From positions 1-22,815 of IMG/VR virus record IMGVR_UViG_3300009172_000068: DNA of 22,815 bases; one strand, written 5' to 3'. Numbering within the stretch: position 1 is the stretch's first letter; each line of letters begins with the position of its first letter. This stretch comes from a virus. Under the pieces are notes generated by a model, which was not told the DNA's origin, did no database searches, and worked only from the letters and a program-made list of their open reading frames with translations. Of this stretch, positions 6,225 to 12,816 are shown piece by piece. A program made the translations under genes and the position numbers.

Positions 6225-6255
6225 TTTACTTATGATTTATTGTCATTATTATGAT
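6225..6255 (+). promoter_or_regulatory. Promoter P3 of the long small-gene operon
   Basis: TTTACT (6225-6230) is the -35 candidate. The -10 candidates are ATTATG (6248-6253, 17-base spacer) and TATGAT (6250-6255, 19-base spacer). The region aligns with P1, including the shared TTGCAATTA before the -35. It probably drives the unbroken plus-strand gene train from 6288. Confidence 0.55.
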
Positions 6256-6287
6256 TATAGAAGATAAATTAATTGAAGAGGAAAATC

Positions 6288-6611
6288 ATGAAACATATAA
6301 ATAGAGACTACTCAGAGAATCCATATATTGATCCTAAAAATACTCATCCATCAATTACTTTAGATGTAGCAATTCCACACACATGGGAATCTGTATCTTA
6401 TAGCAATGATGTTTGTCCTAGTTTTACAATCAAGAATTTACAGATATTTATTTGTGATGAAGAAACAAAAAAACTAGAACAATTAGATACAAAATATTCA
6501 ATCATGTATCAAGATGATTATGGATGTACTTATGATTCATTATTAAACACAGATGATTGGAGCGAGGTTTTATTATTCGTACAACTTCATAAGTTTGAGG
6601 AGTATGTATAA
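6288..6611 (+). CDS. Hypothetical protein, head of the small-gene operon
   Basis: This 107-residue acidic protein starts MKHINRDYSENPYIDPK. ATG 6288 follows the shared leader GAAGAGGAAAATC. An upstream in-frame TTG at 6273 falls at the edge of that ribosome site and is rejected. Alternating hydrophobic/polar runs (FTIKNLQIFICDEE) suggest beta structure. No family is recognised. Its stop overlaps the next ATG (TAATG). Confidence 0.6.
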   Translation: MKHINRDYSENPYIDPKNTHPSITLDVAIPHTWESVSYSNDVCPSFTIKNLQIFICDEETKKLEQLDTKYSIMYQDDYGCTYDSLLNTDDWSEVLLFVQLHKFEEYV

Positions 6612-6811
6612 TGGTCAATGGTCGAGCGACAATGAACAACCTTCGGTCATCATGTGTGACATTACAATACACATGTGAAGATTGTGCAGGATATGGCAAT
6701 CAGCCGATAAGTGAAGAAGAGGTGGTTACATGTCCAACCTGCAATGGTGCAGGATGGACGGATTTACCTAACAATCAAGATTTAACAATTAAAATAGTAA
6801 GGGGATTATAA
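6611..6811 (+). CDS. Mini DnaJ-type zinc-finger protein
   Basis: This 66-residue protein carries two CxxCxGxG motifs, CEDCAGYG and CPTCNGAG, separated by 14 residues. That is the half zinc-centre arrangement of the DnaJ cysteine-rich domain. The J-domain and the substrate-binding region are absent, so it cannot be a full co-chaperone. It may bind a protein or nucleic-acid partner through one zinc ion. The ATG follows GAGGAG at 8 bases and overlaps the upstream stop. Its first 15 codons contain the CTTCGGTCAT word, so Met8 could be an alternative start. Confidence 0.7.
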   Translation: MVNGRATMNNLRSSCVTLQYTCEDCAGYGNQPISEEEVVTCPTCNGAGWTDLPNNQDLTIKIVRGL

Positions 6812-7026
6812 TGGAAGATTTTGAAAGCACATACATAGGTCATCTTTGGAATTTATTACTAAGCAATGACAAGAGATCATTCAATGAATATTTTTCAGAG
6901 GAGCATGGAATCACTCTTGATGATGACATTACTAATGATCAAATGAGATTCTTAGCAAAAAAATTGATGGGATTAGACATTAAAAAACTAAGAGAAGTAG
7001 ATTCAATAGATAGAGAAATGGAGTAA
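6811..7026 (+). CDS. Hypothetical 71-aa acidic protein
   Basis: The ATG overlaps the upstream stop (TAATG) and follows AAGGGG. The product (MEDFESTYIGHLWNLLLSND at the start) is acidic and probably helical. A DDDITNDQMRFLAKKLMG segment looks like a helical hairpin. No family is recognised. Confidence 0.55.
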   Translation: MEDFESTYIGHLWNLLLSNDKRSFNEYFSEEHGITLDDDITNDQMRFLAKKLMGLDIKKLREVDSIDREME

Positions 7027-7030
7027 GAAA

Positions 7031-7552
7031 ATGAAACTTAATTTTGAAAACGGCAACTTTGATGTTGAAATAATTGGAAGTCATGGTCAAGGAACAATTG
7101 ATGCGACATATGCAGAACTAAAACATTGTTTTGGAAATCCTAAAGGCAGTCACGATGATCACAAATGTGATGTTGAATGGAATATAAAATTTGCAGATGG
7201 AACGATAGCTTGCATTTACAATTGGAAGAACGGCTTGAATTATTGTGGTGTTGAAGATGGATTACGACTTAGTCAAATGACCTCGTTTAGTGTCGGTGGA
7301 TTCAATGAAAATGCCGTCAAGTTTGTAAAGGCAATTGTCAATGATCATCAGTTAGAAAAAGAATTATCAATGCAAGGTGCTAATGAAGAATGGGTAGTTT
7401 TAAACAAAACAAATCTAAGAGTTGATGTTAGTTATATCATCGAGAGATTAGAGGGAGTTTTAGATTCTGATTGTATCGGTGCAGGAACTGAAGAGTTACT
7501 TGAAGAATTGCAGGAGAATAATAAAAACCATAAGGAGAAACATAATGCTTAA
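7031..7552 (+). CDS. Conserved phage protein of unknown function
   Basis: This 173-residue protein contains KCDVEWNIKFADGTIACIYN followed by WKNG (about residues 45-68). That is a recognisable block of a widespread phage protein family of unknown function in which a short beta domain reads D-G-T-hydrophobic-IYNWK. A preceding block, ATYAELKHCFGNPKG, also fits that family. The C-terminal part is a Glu/Asn-rich helical tail (EELLEELQENNKNHKEK). The ribosome site GGAG lies 9 bases before the ATG. It overlaps the next gene by 8 bases. Confidence 0.65.
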   Translation: MKLNFENGNFDVEIIGSHGQGTIDATYAELKHCFGNPKGSHDDHKCDVEWNIKFADGTIACIYNWKNGLNYCGVEDGLRLSQMTSFSVGGFNENAVKFVKAIVNDHQLEKELSMQGANEEWVVLNKTNLRVDVSYIIERLEGVLDSDCIGAGTEELLEELQENNKNHKEKHNA

Positions 7553-7787
7553 AATAAAAATTCCTAAGAAACAATTTGAGACATTACAAGCTGAAATAGC
7601 ATCATCGTTAATGGAGAATGAACTCGGAGAAGGATTAAGTTTTTATATTGATAATGATTTATACGATGGAACATTTAATCCATTACCTCCACTAAACAAA
7701 GATGGTCAAGCTATTTATAAAACGTGGAGTGATGAATCAGAATTAATTTTAACAAGCAATGGATTGGAGAAAGATAATGGAAATTAA
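7545..7787 (+). CDS. Hypothetical 80-aa protein
   Basis: The start at ATG 7545 is supported by AAGGAG 7-8 bases upstream; an in-frame extension to 7479 would overlap the previous gene by 74 bases and is rejected. The product (MLKIKIPKKQFETLQAEI at the N-terminus) is acidic in its second half, with a proline pair in FNPLPPLNK. No family is recognised. It overlaps the next gene by 11 bases. Confidence 0.55.
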   Translation: MLKIKIPKKQFETLQAEIASSLMENELGEGLSFYIDNDLYDGTFNPLPPLNKDGQAIYKTWSDESELILTSNGLEKDNGN

Positions 7788-7971
7788 AGTTGATGATTCT
7801 GTTTTTGTCTCAAGAGGAGATGAAAATGTTGGTACATTTAAATACATGGATGATGCTTTATATTTTTTCGATTGGTTTTCTAAAGAATGGGAAGAGTATG
7901 ATTATAGCTTTAACATTTTAACTAAAAAAGAAATGAAACAACTTAAACAAAAATTGAAGGGAGAAAAATAA
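7777..7971 (+). CDS. Hypothetical 64-aa protein
   Basis: ATG 7777 follows GGAGAAAGATA. An upstream in-frame ATG (7759) lies in front of that ribosome site and is rejected. The product has an aromatic, beta-like core (TFKYMDDALYFFDWF) and a lysine-rich helical C-terminus (KKEMKQLKQKLKGEK). The function is unknown. Its stop overlaps the next start (TAATG). Confidence 0.55.
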   Translation: MEIKVDDSVFVSRGDENVGTFKYMDDALYFFDWFSKEWEEYDYSFNILTKKEMKQLKQKLKGEK

Positions 7972-8360
7972 TGGGTAGATATTACACAGGAGATATAGAA
8001 GGCAAGTTTATGTTTGGAGTTCAAAGTTCAGATGATGCAGATTTCTTTGGAGTGGAGGGAGATGCAAGGTTCTTAAATTATTCTTATAGTGAAGAAGACT
8101 TACCTAAAGTTGAAGAGGGTGTCAAAGAATGTGAAGGAGTCTTAGGAGAATACTTAAAACATATTGATCAGTTCTTTAAAGAGAATGATAGTTTTAATAG
8201 TGAAAGATTAGCTAAGTATTTAAGTAATGTACTAGATAAAAATGTTACTGAAGAAAACGTAAGGTTTAATCTAGAATGGTATGCAAGATTAGAACTTGGA
8301 AGAGAGATCAGAGATTGCATAAAAGAAAATGATGAATGTAATTTTGAGGCTGAACTATAG
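7971..8360 (+). CDS. Conserved phage protein (GRYYTGDIEGKF family)
   Basis: This 129-residue protein opens with MGRYYTGDIEGKFMFGVQSS and DDADFFGV, a motif seen in many phage and some bacterial hypothetical proteins. The rest is acidic and helical, with a possible regulatory fold in ERLAKYLSNVLDKNVTEENV. No catalytic motif is visible. It is coupled to the upstream gene by TAATG. Confidence 0.65.
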   Translation: MGRYYTGDIEGKFMFGVQSSDDADFFGVEGDARFLNYSYSEEDLPKVEEGVKECEGVLGEYLKHIDQFFKENDSFNSERLAKYLSNVLDKNVTEENVRFNLEWYARLELGREIRDCIKENDECNFEAEL

Positions 8361-8371
8361 GGAGAATTTAG

Positions 8372-8491
8372 ATGGGCGAGTATGAATGTTGGGATTGCGA
8401 TGAGAAATTTCATTTAGAAGAACCACCATACGATGGTCGGGAAATATGTGACGAATGTAGAAAGGAGTATAAAAATGGAGATGATAACTAA
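8372..8491 (+). CDS. 39-aa zinc-ribbon miniprotein
   Basis: The short reading frame MGEYECWDCDEKFHL to EICDECRKEYKNGDDN has two CxxC pairs (CWDC and CDEC) 18 residues apart, a complete four-cysteine zinc ribbon. GGGAG lies 7 bases before the ATG. The 3' end overlaps the next gene by 17 bases. It probably binds one zinc; the partner is unknown. Confidence 0.6.
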   Translation: MGEYECWDCDEKFHLEEPPYDGREICDECRKEYKNGDDN

Positions 8492-8675
8492 AGAAAGATC
8501 ATATGATCTGCTTGAATTAAGTGAGTTGGAATTGAATGTCATACAATGTGCTATGTCGAGATATCAAATATCACTAACAGAACAAGTAAACAAAAGAGGT
8601 TACATAGAAGAACGATTGGGTCTTGTTGAAGACATGGTAATTAAATTAGATTTTGAGGAGGAAGTAAATGAGTAA
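8475..8675 (+). CDS. Hypothetical 66-aa helical protein
   Basis: ATG 8475 (MEMITKERSYDLLELSELEL) is placed after AAAGGAG with a 7-base gap. The longer in-frame start at 8433 lies within the zinc-ribbon gene and lacks a ribosome site. The sequence is a run of amphipathic helices with a heptad-like pattern (ELNVIQCAMSRYQISL), possibly a coiled coil. The family is unknown. It overlaps the next gene by 8 bases. Confidence 0.55.
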   Translation: MEMITKERSYDLLELSELELNVIQCAMSRYQISLTEQVNKRGYIEERLGLVEDMVIKLDFEEEVNE

Positions 8676-8937
8676 AAGATATTGTAAAGCAGATTTTGTT
8701 GACGAGATGATACTTAAATCAGACGTTACAGATGAACTAAACAGAATGATTTCAGAAGGAGAATTAACAAAGACTTCGGTCATCGTAGAAGTAAAAGATG
8801 GTGCTTGTATAGGTGTACATAATCTTGTCGATGGACATTTTCTATTTGATTGGGATGACATTGAAGAAGAAGGTAATACAGAATTCCAGGAAAAATTATT
8901 TAAAGCAATGATGGAGAGATTAGATGAAAAGGTATAA
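8668..8937 (+). CDS. Hypothetical 89-aa acidic protein
   Basis: It starts MSKRYCKADFVDEMILKSDV after GAGGAGG. A central beta-like segment (KTSVIVEVKDGACIGVHNLV) is followed by an acidic stretch and a C-terminal helix. The codons at 8774-8783 contain a CTTCGGTCAT word. The function is unknown. It overlaps the methyltransferase start by 14 bases. Confidence 0.55.
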   Translation: MSKRYCKADFVDEMILKSDVTDELNRMISEGELTKTSVIVEVKDGACIGVHNLVDGHFLFDWDDIEEEGNTEFQEKLFKAMMERLDEKV

Positions 8938-10087
8938 TGTAATAAGTTGTTTTGATGGCTTGAGTGGTGGTCAATTGGCAATGGGCAGGGCAGGATTGTC
9001 AATTAACAATTACTATGCTTGTGAGATTGACAAGTATGCCATGCAAGTAACTAGAGAAAATTTCCCTGATACAATTGAAATAGGAGATGTAACAAGGTTT
9101 ACTAGAGAAATGTTTAGGGAAGAATACTTAAAAGAAAACCCTATTGATTTGTTAATGGGTGGGAGTCCATGTCAGGGATTTTCATTTGCAGGAAAGAATC
9201 TAAACTTCGATGATCCTAGATCCAAATTGTTTTTTGAATTTGTAAGGATCAAGGAAGAATTTAAACCAAAATATTTCTTACTTGAAAATGTTAAGATGAA
9301 GAAGGAATCTCAAGACATTATCAGTAAGTACATGGGTGTTGAACCTATTGAGATTAACAGTAGTTTAGTATCAGCACAAAATCGCAAGAGATTATATTGG
9401 ACGAACATACCTTTTGATATGCCTATCGAAGATAAGGGATTGGTATTGAGGGATATACTTGAACCCGAAGAGAATATTGAACCTAAGTATCTTGCAGGGA
9501 ATAAGTTAATAATAAATTATAGAGGTGGAAATCAATTGAATCCTAACTATAAATCTCAAGCCAATACAATTCATGATAAATCTAAAAAGAGTCCGTGTGT
9601 ATGTGCAGGAACTCATGGTTATGCAATTGGATATGTCGAAGGATGTGTTCAAGTTGGAGAGGCTAATTTAAATGGTCATGACATACTTAAAAGAGTTTAC
9701 TCGGTGGATGCAAAGTCTCCGACTGTAAATGCCTGTACAGGTGGCAACAGAGAGCCTAAAATAATGAGAGCAGGTTCTATTATAAATAGAAAGATCAATC
9801 CTTTGACAGGTAAGAGGGATGACTACAATCCAAACATCAAAGCAAAGGCAAGAATAGAAGTCAGAGCAGACGATAAGACAGGTTGTCTTACAACTGTTCA
9901 GAAAGATAATGTTGTTGTCCATGAAGAGCAGAGATATTGGAGAAAGCTTACACCTCTTGAGTGTGAGAGATTACAAACTTTACCTGATAATTACACAGAC
10001 TCTGTATCGAATACACAGAGATATAAAATGATTGGCAATGGTTGGACTGTGGATGTCATTGCACATATTTTGAAAGGAATAAAATAA
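8924..10087 (+). CDS. Orphan C5-cytosine DNA methyltransferase
   Basis: This 387-residue enzyme transfers methyl from SAM to cytosine C5 in phage DNA. All core motifs are seen: I at CFDGLSGGQ (9-17), IV GGSPCQGFSFAG (79-90) with catalytic C83, VI ENV (121-123), VIII QNRKRLYW (152-159), IX-like RKLTPLECERLQTLP (340-354) and X KMIGNGWTVDVIAHIL (368-383). The region of about 180-335 between VIII and IX is the target-recognition domain. The DGLSGG form of motif I is typical of phage DNMT-like enzymes. No cognate restriction endonuclease lies beside it, so protection from host restriction or epigenetic control is more likely than a restriction-modification pair. It is embedded in the small-gene operon. 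Confidence 0.93.
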   Translation: MKRYNVISCFDGLSGGQLAMGRAGLSINNYYACEIDKYAMQVTRENFPDTIEIGDVTRFTREMFREEYLKENPIDLLMGGSPCQGFSFAGKNLNFDDPRSKLFFEFVRIKEEFKPKYFLLENVKMKKESQDIISKYMGVEPIEINSSLVSAQNRKRLYWTNIPFDMPIEDKGLVLRDILEPEENIEPKYLAGNKLIINYRGGNQLNPNYKSQANTIHDKSKKSPCVCAGTHGYAIGYVEGCVQVGEANLNGHDILKRVYSVDAKSPTVNACTGGNREPKIMRAGSIINRKINPLTGKRDDYNPNIKAKARIEVRADDKTGCLTTVQKDNVVVHEEQRYWRKLTPLECERLQTLPDNYTDSVSNTQRYKMIGNGWTVDVIAHILKGIK

Positions 10088-10620
10088 TGAGTGATAAATT
10101 ACATAAGATTAAAACATTTCAGTTTAAGGCTAAAGACATTGAGTTAAAAGCTATTAAACATTATGCATCAATGAGCGAAGAAACATATTGTTACGAGGCG
10201 AATCTATACGTCTTAGATGTAAAGGTAGGTCGAGTATCCAATCGAGGTCATGGAGGTGGCGATGATTGGGATGGCGATGGGAAAGGTTTGAATTATTCAT
10301 GGTTATCTGAATTAGAGATATGGTGTAAGAAAACTTTACCTAAATGGCATAGTAAATGGGATGATTCATGGAATCAACAAAGCTTTGAGGTATGGTGTCA
10401 TGGACAGGTGGAAAAGCATATTGATGAAAAGGAATTCAATAAGGCTATGAAGAAAACTTTATTCATTGATCCTTCTCAGCCTAAATCTATATCTTATTTC
10501 AAAGCAAAACCAACCAAAGAAAACTTAGACGTTTTAAAGAAAAGAAATCCTAAATATATTTTCTTACATGACATGATTAAAGCACAAGCCTTCAAAACAT
10601 TTATGGAGAATGCAGGATGA
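10087..10620 (+). CDS. Conserved hypothetical protein (RGHGGGDDWDG family)
   Basis: This 177-residue protein starts MSDKLHKIKTFQFKAKDIEL. ATG 10087 overlaps the methyltransferase stop; the longer in-frame start at 10042 lies inside it and is rejected. The block YEANLYVLDVKVGRVSNRGH followed by GGGDDWDGDGKG resembles a family of uncharacterised phage and bacterial proteins. The C-terminus has a conserved-looking RNPKYIFLHDMIKAQAF segment. No function can be assigned. It is coupled to the next gene by ATGA. Confidence 0.6.
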   Translation: MSDKLHKIKTFQFKAKDIELKAIKHYASMSEETYCYEANLYVLDVKVGRVSNRGHGGGDDWDGDGKGLNYSWLSELEIWCKKTLPKWHSKWDDSWNQQSFEVWCHGQVEKHIDEKEFNKAMKKTLFIDPSQPKSISYFKAKPTKENLDVLKKRNPKYIFLHDMIKAQAFKTFMENAG

Positions 10621-10820
10621 CAAACCCATTAGAAGAGAAAAGAAGAGGTTACTTAAACTTCTTCAAGGATGGTGTAGCCGATGCATTGCTCGATGGAGTA
10701 ATAGATGACAACAAGCGATCTTCTGCTTACTATAAACAAGGGTATGATTTTGGATTAACAATGTGGAGTCGTATCCTGGAAAACGGCAATGGAAAGGAGT
10801 CGCAGGACAATGGACAATGA
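10617..10820 (+). CDS. Hypothetical 67-aa protein
   Basis: ATGA overlap with the upstream gene. The product is MTNPLEEKRRGYLNFFKDG at the start, then KRSSAYYKQGYDFGLTMW, resembling short phage proteins of unknown role. Its 3' end carries a GTCGCAGGAC word like the intergenic repeats. It overlaps the next gene by 11 bases. Confidence 0.5.
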   Translation: MTNPLEEKRRGYLNFFKDGVADALLDGVIDDNKRSSAYYKQGYDFGLTMWSRILENGNGKESQDNGQ

Positions 10821-10998
10821 ACAAAAGGAAACTCAATTGGAACATGATCCTCTTATTAGAGAAGAAATTTCATGGCAAACGGCAGTCACTAAAGTTGAGT
10901 CAGTTATAAATGATGTATGCTTGGAGTATGATAAGGACGGACATCCTTATTACTCTGAAGCATTAAGAAAATATTGGCGAAGAATATTAAAGGGTTAA
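10810..10998 (+). CDS. Hypothetical 62-aa protein
   Basis: ATG 10810 lies 10 bases after AAGGAG. An ATG at 10789 is upstream of that site, and Met at 10816 (MNEQKE) is also possible. The product is acidic at the N-terminus with a helical second half (SWQTAVTKVESVINDV) and ends YWRRILKG. No family is recognised. Confidence 0.5.
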   Translation: MDNEQKETQLEHDPLIREEISWQTAVTKVESVINDVCLEYDKDGHPYYSEALRKYWRRILKG

Positions 10999-11000
10999 TT

Positions 11001-11417
11001 ATGATTAGAATAAAAAGAACAAGAGAAGAGATCAATGCAAGCATAAAAGATAGGTCTTGTTGTTATCTGTGTGGGAAAAAACTTAGAACAGTTAGTGTAC
11101 TAAGAACTTCTGATAAGGCTTGCTCTTCGTGTAGAACAGAGGGTAAGTCAAAGAAAGCAGGTATAGCAAGAGACCACAAAGAACTAAAGGCTAAAAAGAT
11201 AGAACCTAGTGAGGATGAAATGTCATTTGAGGATGATCCGAGAGCTTTAAAAGAGCAAGACGATCAACGATATATTTCTAAACCGACAGAGCATATATCT
11301 CATGGCACATCTGCATTAGTTGATATGATGTCTCCGAGTAGCTACTATTCTAAGCTTTATGGATTGTCAAAACATGGCACTAGATATTCATATAGAAAAG
11401 GGGGGAAGAAGAAATGA
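11001..11417 (+). CDS. Zinc-ribbon protein of unknown function
   Basis: This 138-residue protein begins MIRIKRTREEINASIKDRSC. Cysteines in CYLCGKK and CSSC (about 20 residues apart) form a zinc ribbon in the first third. The rest is charged and low in predicted structure, ending in a basic tail (YSYRKGGKKK). HNH enzymes share such a ribbon, but no HNH catalytic His-Asn-His is visible, so a nuclease call is not supported. ATG 11001 is preferred over the in-frame 10974 start, which overlaps the previous gene. Stop/start overlap ATGA with the next gene. Confidence 0.6.
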   Translation: MIRIKRTREEINASIKDRSCCYLCGKKLRTVSVLRTSDKACSSCRTEGKSKKAGIARDHKELKAKKIEPSEDEMSFEDDPRALKEQDDQRYISKPTEHISHGTSALVDMMSPSSYYSKLYGLSKHGTRYSYRKGGKKK

Positions 11418-11716
11418 ATTGTATCAAATGTAATAGCACTACGTCTGTTGTGGATAGCAGACCACAGGAATCATCTGCGATAAAAAGAAGACGTAAGTGT
11501 GGTGCATGTGGTTACAGATTTAATACAATAGAACAAGTCTTAACAGAAACGGTCATTGTAAAAGAAGTGGTAAAAGAAACAGTAAGAATAAATAAACCTA
11601 AAATTAAACCTATTGACCCATTCAAAGATGATGCATATTTAGAATCATTGAGCGATGCCGAACTTGAAGCTTTAATAGGAGATGATAATTTTGGAGAAGA
11701 AAATGAAAGTTATTGA
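11414..11716 (+). CDS. NrdR-like zinc-ribbon protein lacking the ATP cone
   Basis: This is a 100-residue protein. The first 45 residues (MNCIKCNSTTSVVDSR through RRRKCGACGYRFNTIEQ) closely match the zinc-ribbon domain of NrdR, the repressor of ribonucleotide reductase genes: CxxC, VxDSR, RRRxCxxCxxRFxTxE. The following ATP-cone domain of NrdR (about 100 residues) is missing and replaced by a Val/Lys/Glu-rich stretch and an acidic tail. Known NrdR reads nucleotide levels through the ATP cone, so this form could bind DNA only, perhaps as a decoy or dominant regulator of host nrd genes. That function is inferred. Confidence 0.75.
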   Translation: MNCIKCNSTTSVVDSRPQESSAIKRRRKCGACGYRFNTIEQVLTETVIVKEVVKETVRINKPKIKPIDPFKDDAYLESLSDAELEALIGDDNFGEENESY

Positions 11717-11885
11717 TAAAATAATAAAGCACTATGAGCAAGAAGCACTTGATTTTGCTTTAGGAGGTTCTGATAAAGAAGCAGAAAAAGCAAAAAGAAT
11801 GGCTTCCAAATATACCGAAATGAAATATAATGGGCATACACACTCATTAAGAATGGAGATAAAAAACAAATGGGAAAAGAAATAA
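11703..11885 (+). CDS. Hypothetical 60-aa helical protein
   Basis: ATG 11703 (MKVIDKIIKHYEQEALDF) follows TTGGAGAAGAA. It is highly charged and predicted helical throughout, with YNGHTHSLRMEIKNKWEKK at the C-terminus. The family is unknown. It overlaps the neighbouring genes by 14 and 16 bases. Confidence 0.5.
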   Translation: MKVIDKIIKHYEQEALDFALGGSDKEAEKAKRMASKYTEMKYNGHTHSLRMEIKNKWEKK

Positions 11886-12070
11886 ATTACGAATGGACAA
11901 AAGAAGTACAGGAAAGAAACGAAGCTTCTAAAGAATTGTTTTCTCATTGTGCACCTCGTTGTCCGAGATGCCAAGGAGTTCTATCAACAATGGAAGTGCA
12001 TGGACATGAACAATGCGTTCTTTGTCATGCCGTGATAGAAGATTGTTGTCAAGGAGCACCACAAAAATGA
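11870..12070 (+). CDS. Small zinc-ribbon protein
   Basis: This 66-residue protein has cysteine pairs CPRC and CVLC 14 residues apart, with additional His and Cys (HCAPRC, HAVIEDCC), forming a zinc ribbon. It starts MGKEINYEWTKEVQERNEAS. It is one of at least five mini zinc proteins in this operon. The function is unknown. It overlaps the next gene by 4 bases. Confidence 0.6.
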   Translation: MGKEINYEWTKEVQERNEASKELFSHCAPRCPRCQGVLSTMEVHGHEQCVLCHAVIEDCCQGAPQK

Positions 12071-12300
12071 GTGACAATGTTATACAATTAGATAAAATAA
12101 AGAGAACAAAAGACCCTGTTAAAAATGTTTGCGAGATGGCTGCGAAAGAATTTAACGATTTAGTTATCATAGGTGAGGATAAAAATGGTAAGATTCAAAT
12201 GATTACAACTATTGCAGAACCCGCTGATTTAATATGGTTTTTAAAAGTTTGTGAGCATGGAATATTATCAAGAGGAGTGGAGGAGGAAGAAGATGAGTGA
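12067..12300 (+). CDS. Conserved phage protein, unknown function
   Basis: ATG 12067 (MSDNVIQLDKIKRTKDPVKN) follows AAGGAG; the longer in-frame start at 12013 lies inside the previous gene. The block LVIIGEDKNGKIQMITTIAE then DLIWFLKVCEHGIL is familiar from short phage proteins of unknown role. The acidic tail is EEEEDE. It overlaps the next gene by 8 bases. Confidence 0.6.
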   Translation: MSDNVIQLDKIKRTKDPVKNVCEMAAKEFNDLVIIGEDKNGKIQMITTIAEPADLIWFLKVCEHGILSRGVEEEEDE

Positions 12301-12502
12301 AGATATACAATTAGACGCAACTGCCTGTTTAGAAGAAGTAGTCTCTTACATAAGAGGAGACACTAACCTTAGAGAAGCTACGTCAGCTTTATATAGATTA
12401 GGAATGGATAAGAAAAGTGCAGGTAAAGTTCTCAGAGATACACCTAGAAGTAACGTCTACGACTTTCAGACAAAATCCCAACTTGGCTCTGATTCAAGCT
12501 GA
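12293..12502 (+). CDS. Hypothetical 69-aa protein
   Basis: ATG 12293 (MSEDIQLDATACLEEVVSYI) follows GAGGAGGAAGAAG. The product is helical and acidic at the N-terminus and basic in the middle (LGMDKKSAGKVLRDTPRS). No family is recognised. The in-frame upstream extension to 12251 is rejected because the ribosome site favours 12293. Confidence 0.55.
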   Translation: MSEDIQLDATACLEEVVSYIRGDTNLREATSALYRLGMDKKSAGKVLRDTPRSNVYDFQTKSQLGSDSS

Positions 12503-12506
12503 GAGA

Positions 12507-12806
12507 ATGTGGGAAATATCTAAGCCAATTGAGATAATAAGTTTCATGTGTGGCTTAGATGAAAAAGTTATAAGAATGTTAGCAACAGGTTTAGAGTGGA
12601 AGAGGGTAAAGAAAGATTGGTGGGAAGTTAGATGGTATGGTTCTTGGTTAACTACTGAGGAGATGAACCAACTTCCAGAATCTAATTTTGGAGATTATAA
12701 TATAGTACCTCCAGAAGAAGATGGACTACCTTTTAAGGGAAGTAAATATCTGTCTGATCAATCAGCTAGTTCTAGTTTAGATTGGATCAACATAACATAT
12801 AAGTAA
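12507..12806 (+). CDS. Hypothetical 99-aa protein
   Basis: The chosen start is ATG 12507 (MWEISKPIEIISFMCGLDEK), four bases after the upstream stop, with GAGAG immediately upstream as a weak ribosome site. The reading frame stays open back to 12417, but that would overlap the previous gene by 86 bases. The product is tryptophan-rich (KKDWWEVRWYGSWL) and looks like a compact domain of unknown function. It is the last gene before the helicase. Confidence 0.5.
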   Translation: MWEISKPIEIISFMCGLDEKVIRMLATGLEWKRVKKDWWEVRWYGSWLTTEEMNQLPESNFGDYNIVPPEEDGLPFKGSKYLSDQSASSSLDWINITYK

Positions 12807-12816
12807 GGGGAAGCAA

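Noticed and set aside
8646-9002. Minus-strand 118-codon reading frame opposite 8668 and the methyltransferase start
   Set aside because: Serine/leucine-rich antisense shadow of AT-rich coding genes; no ribosome site and no domain.
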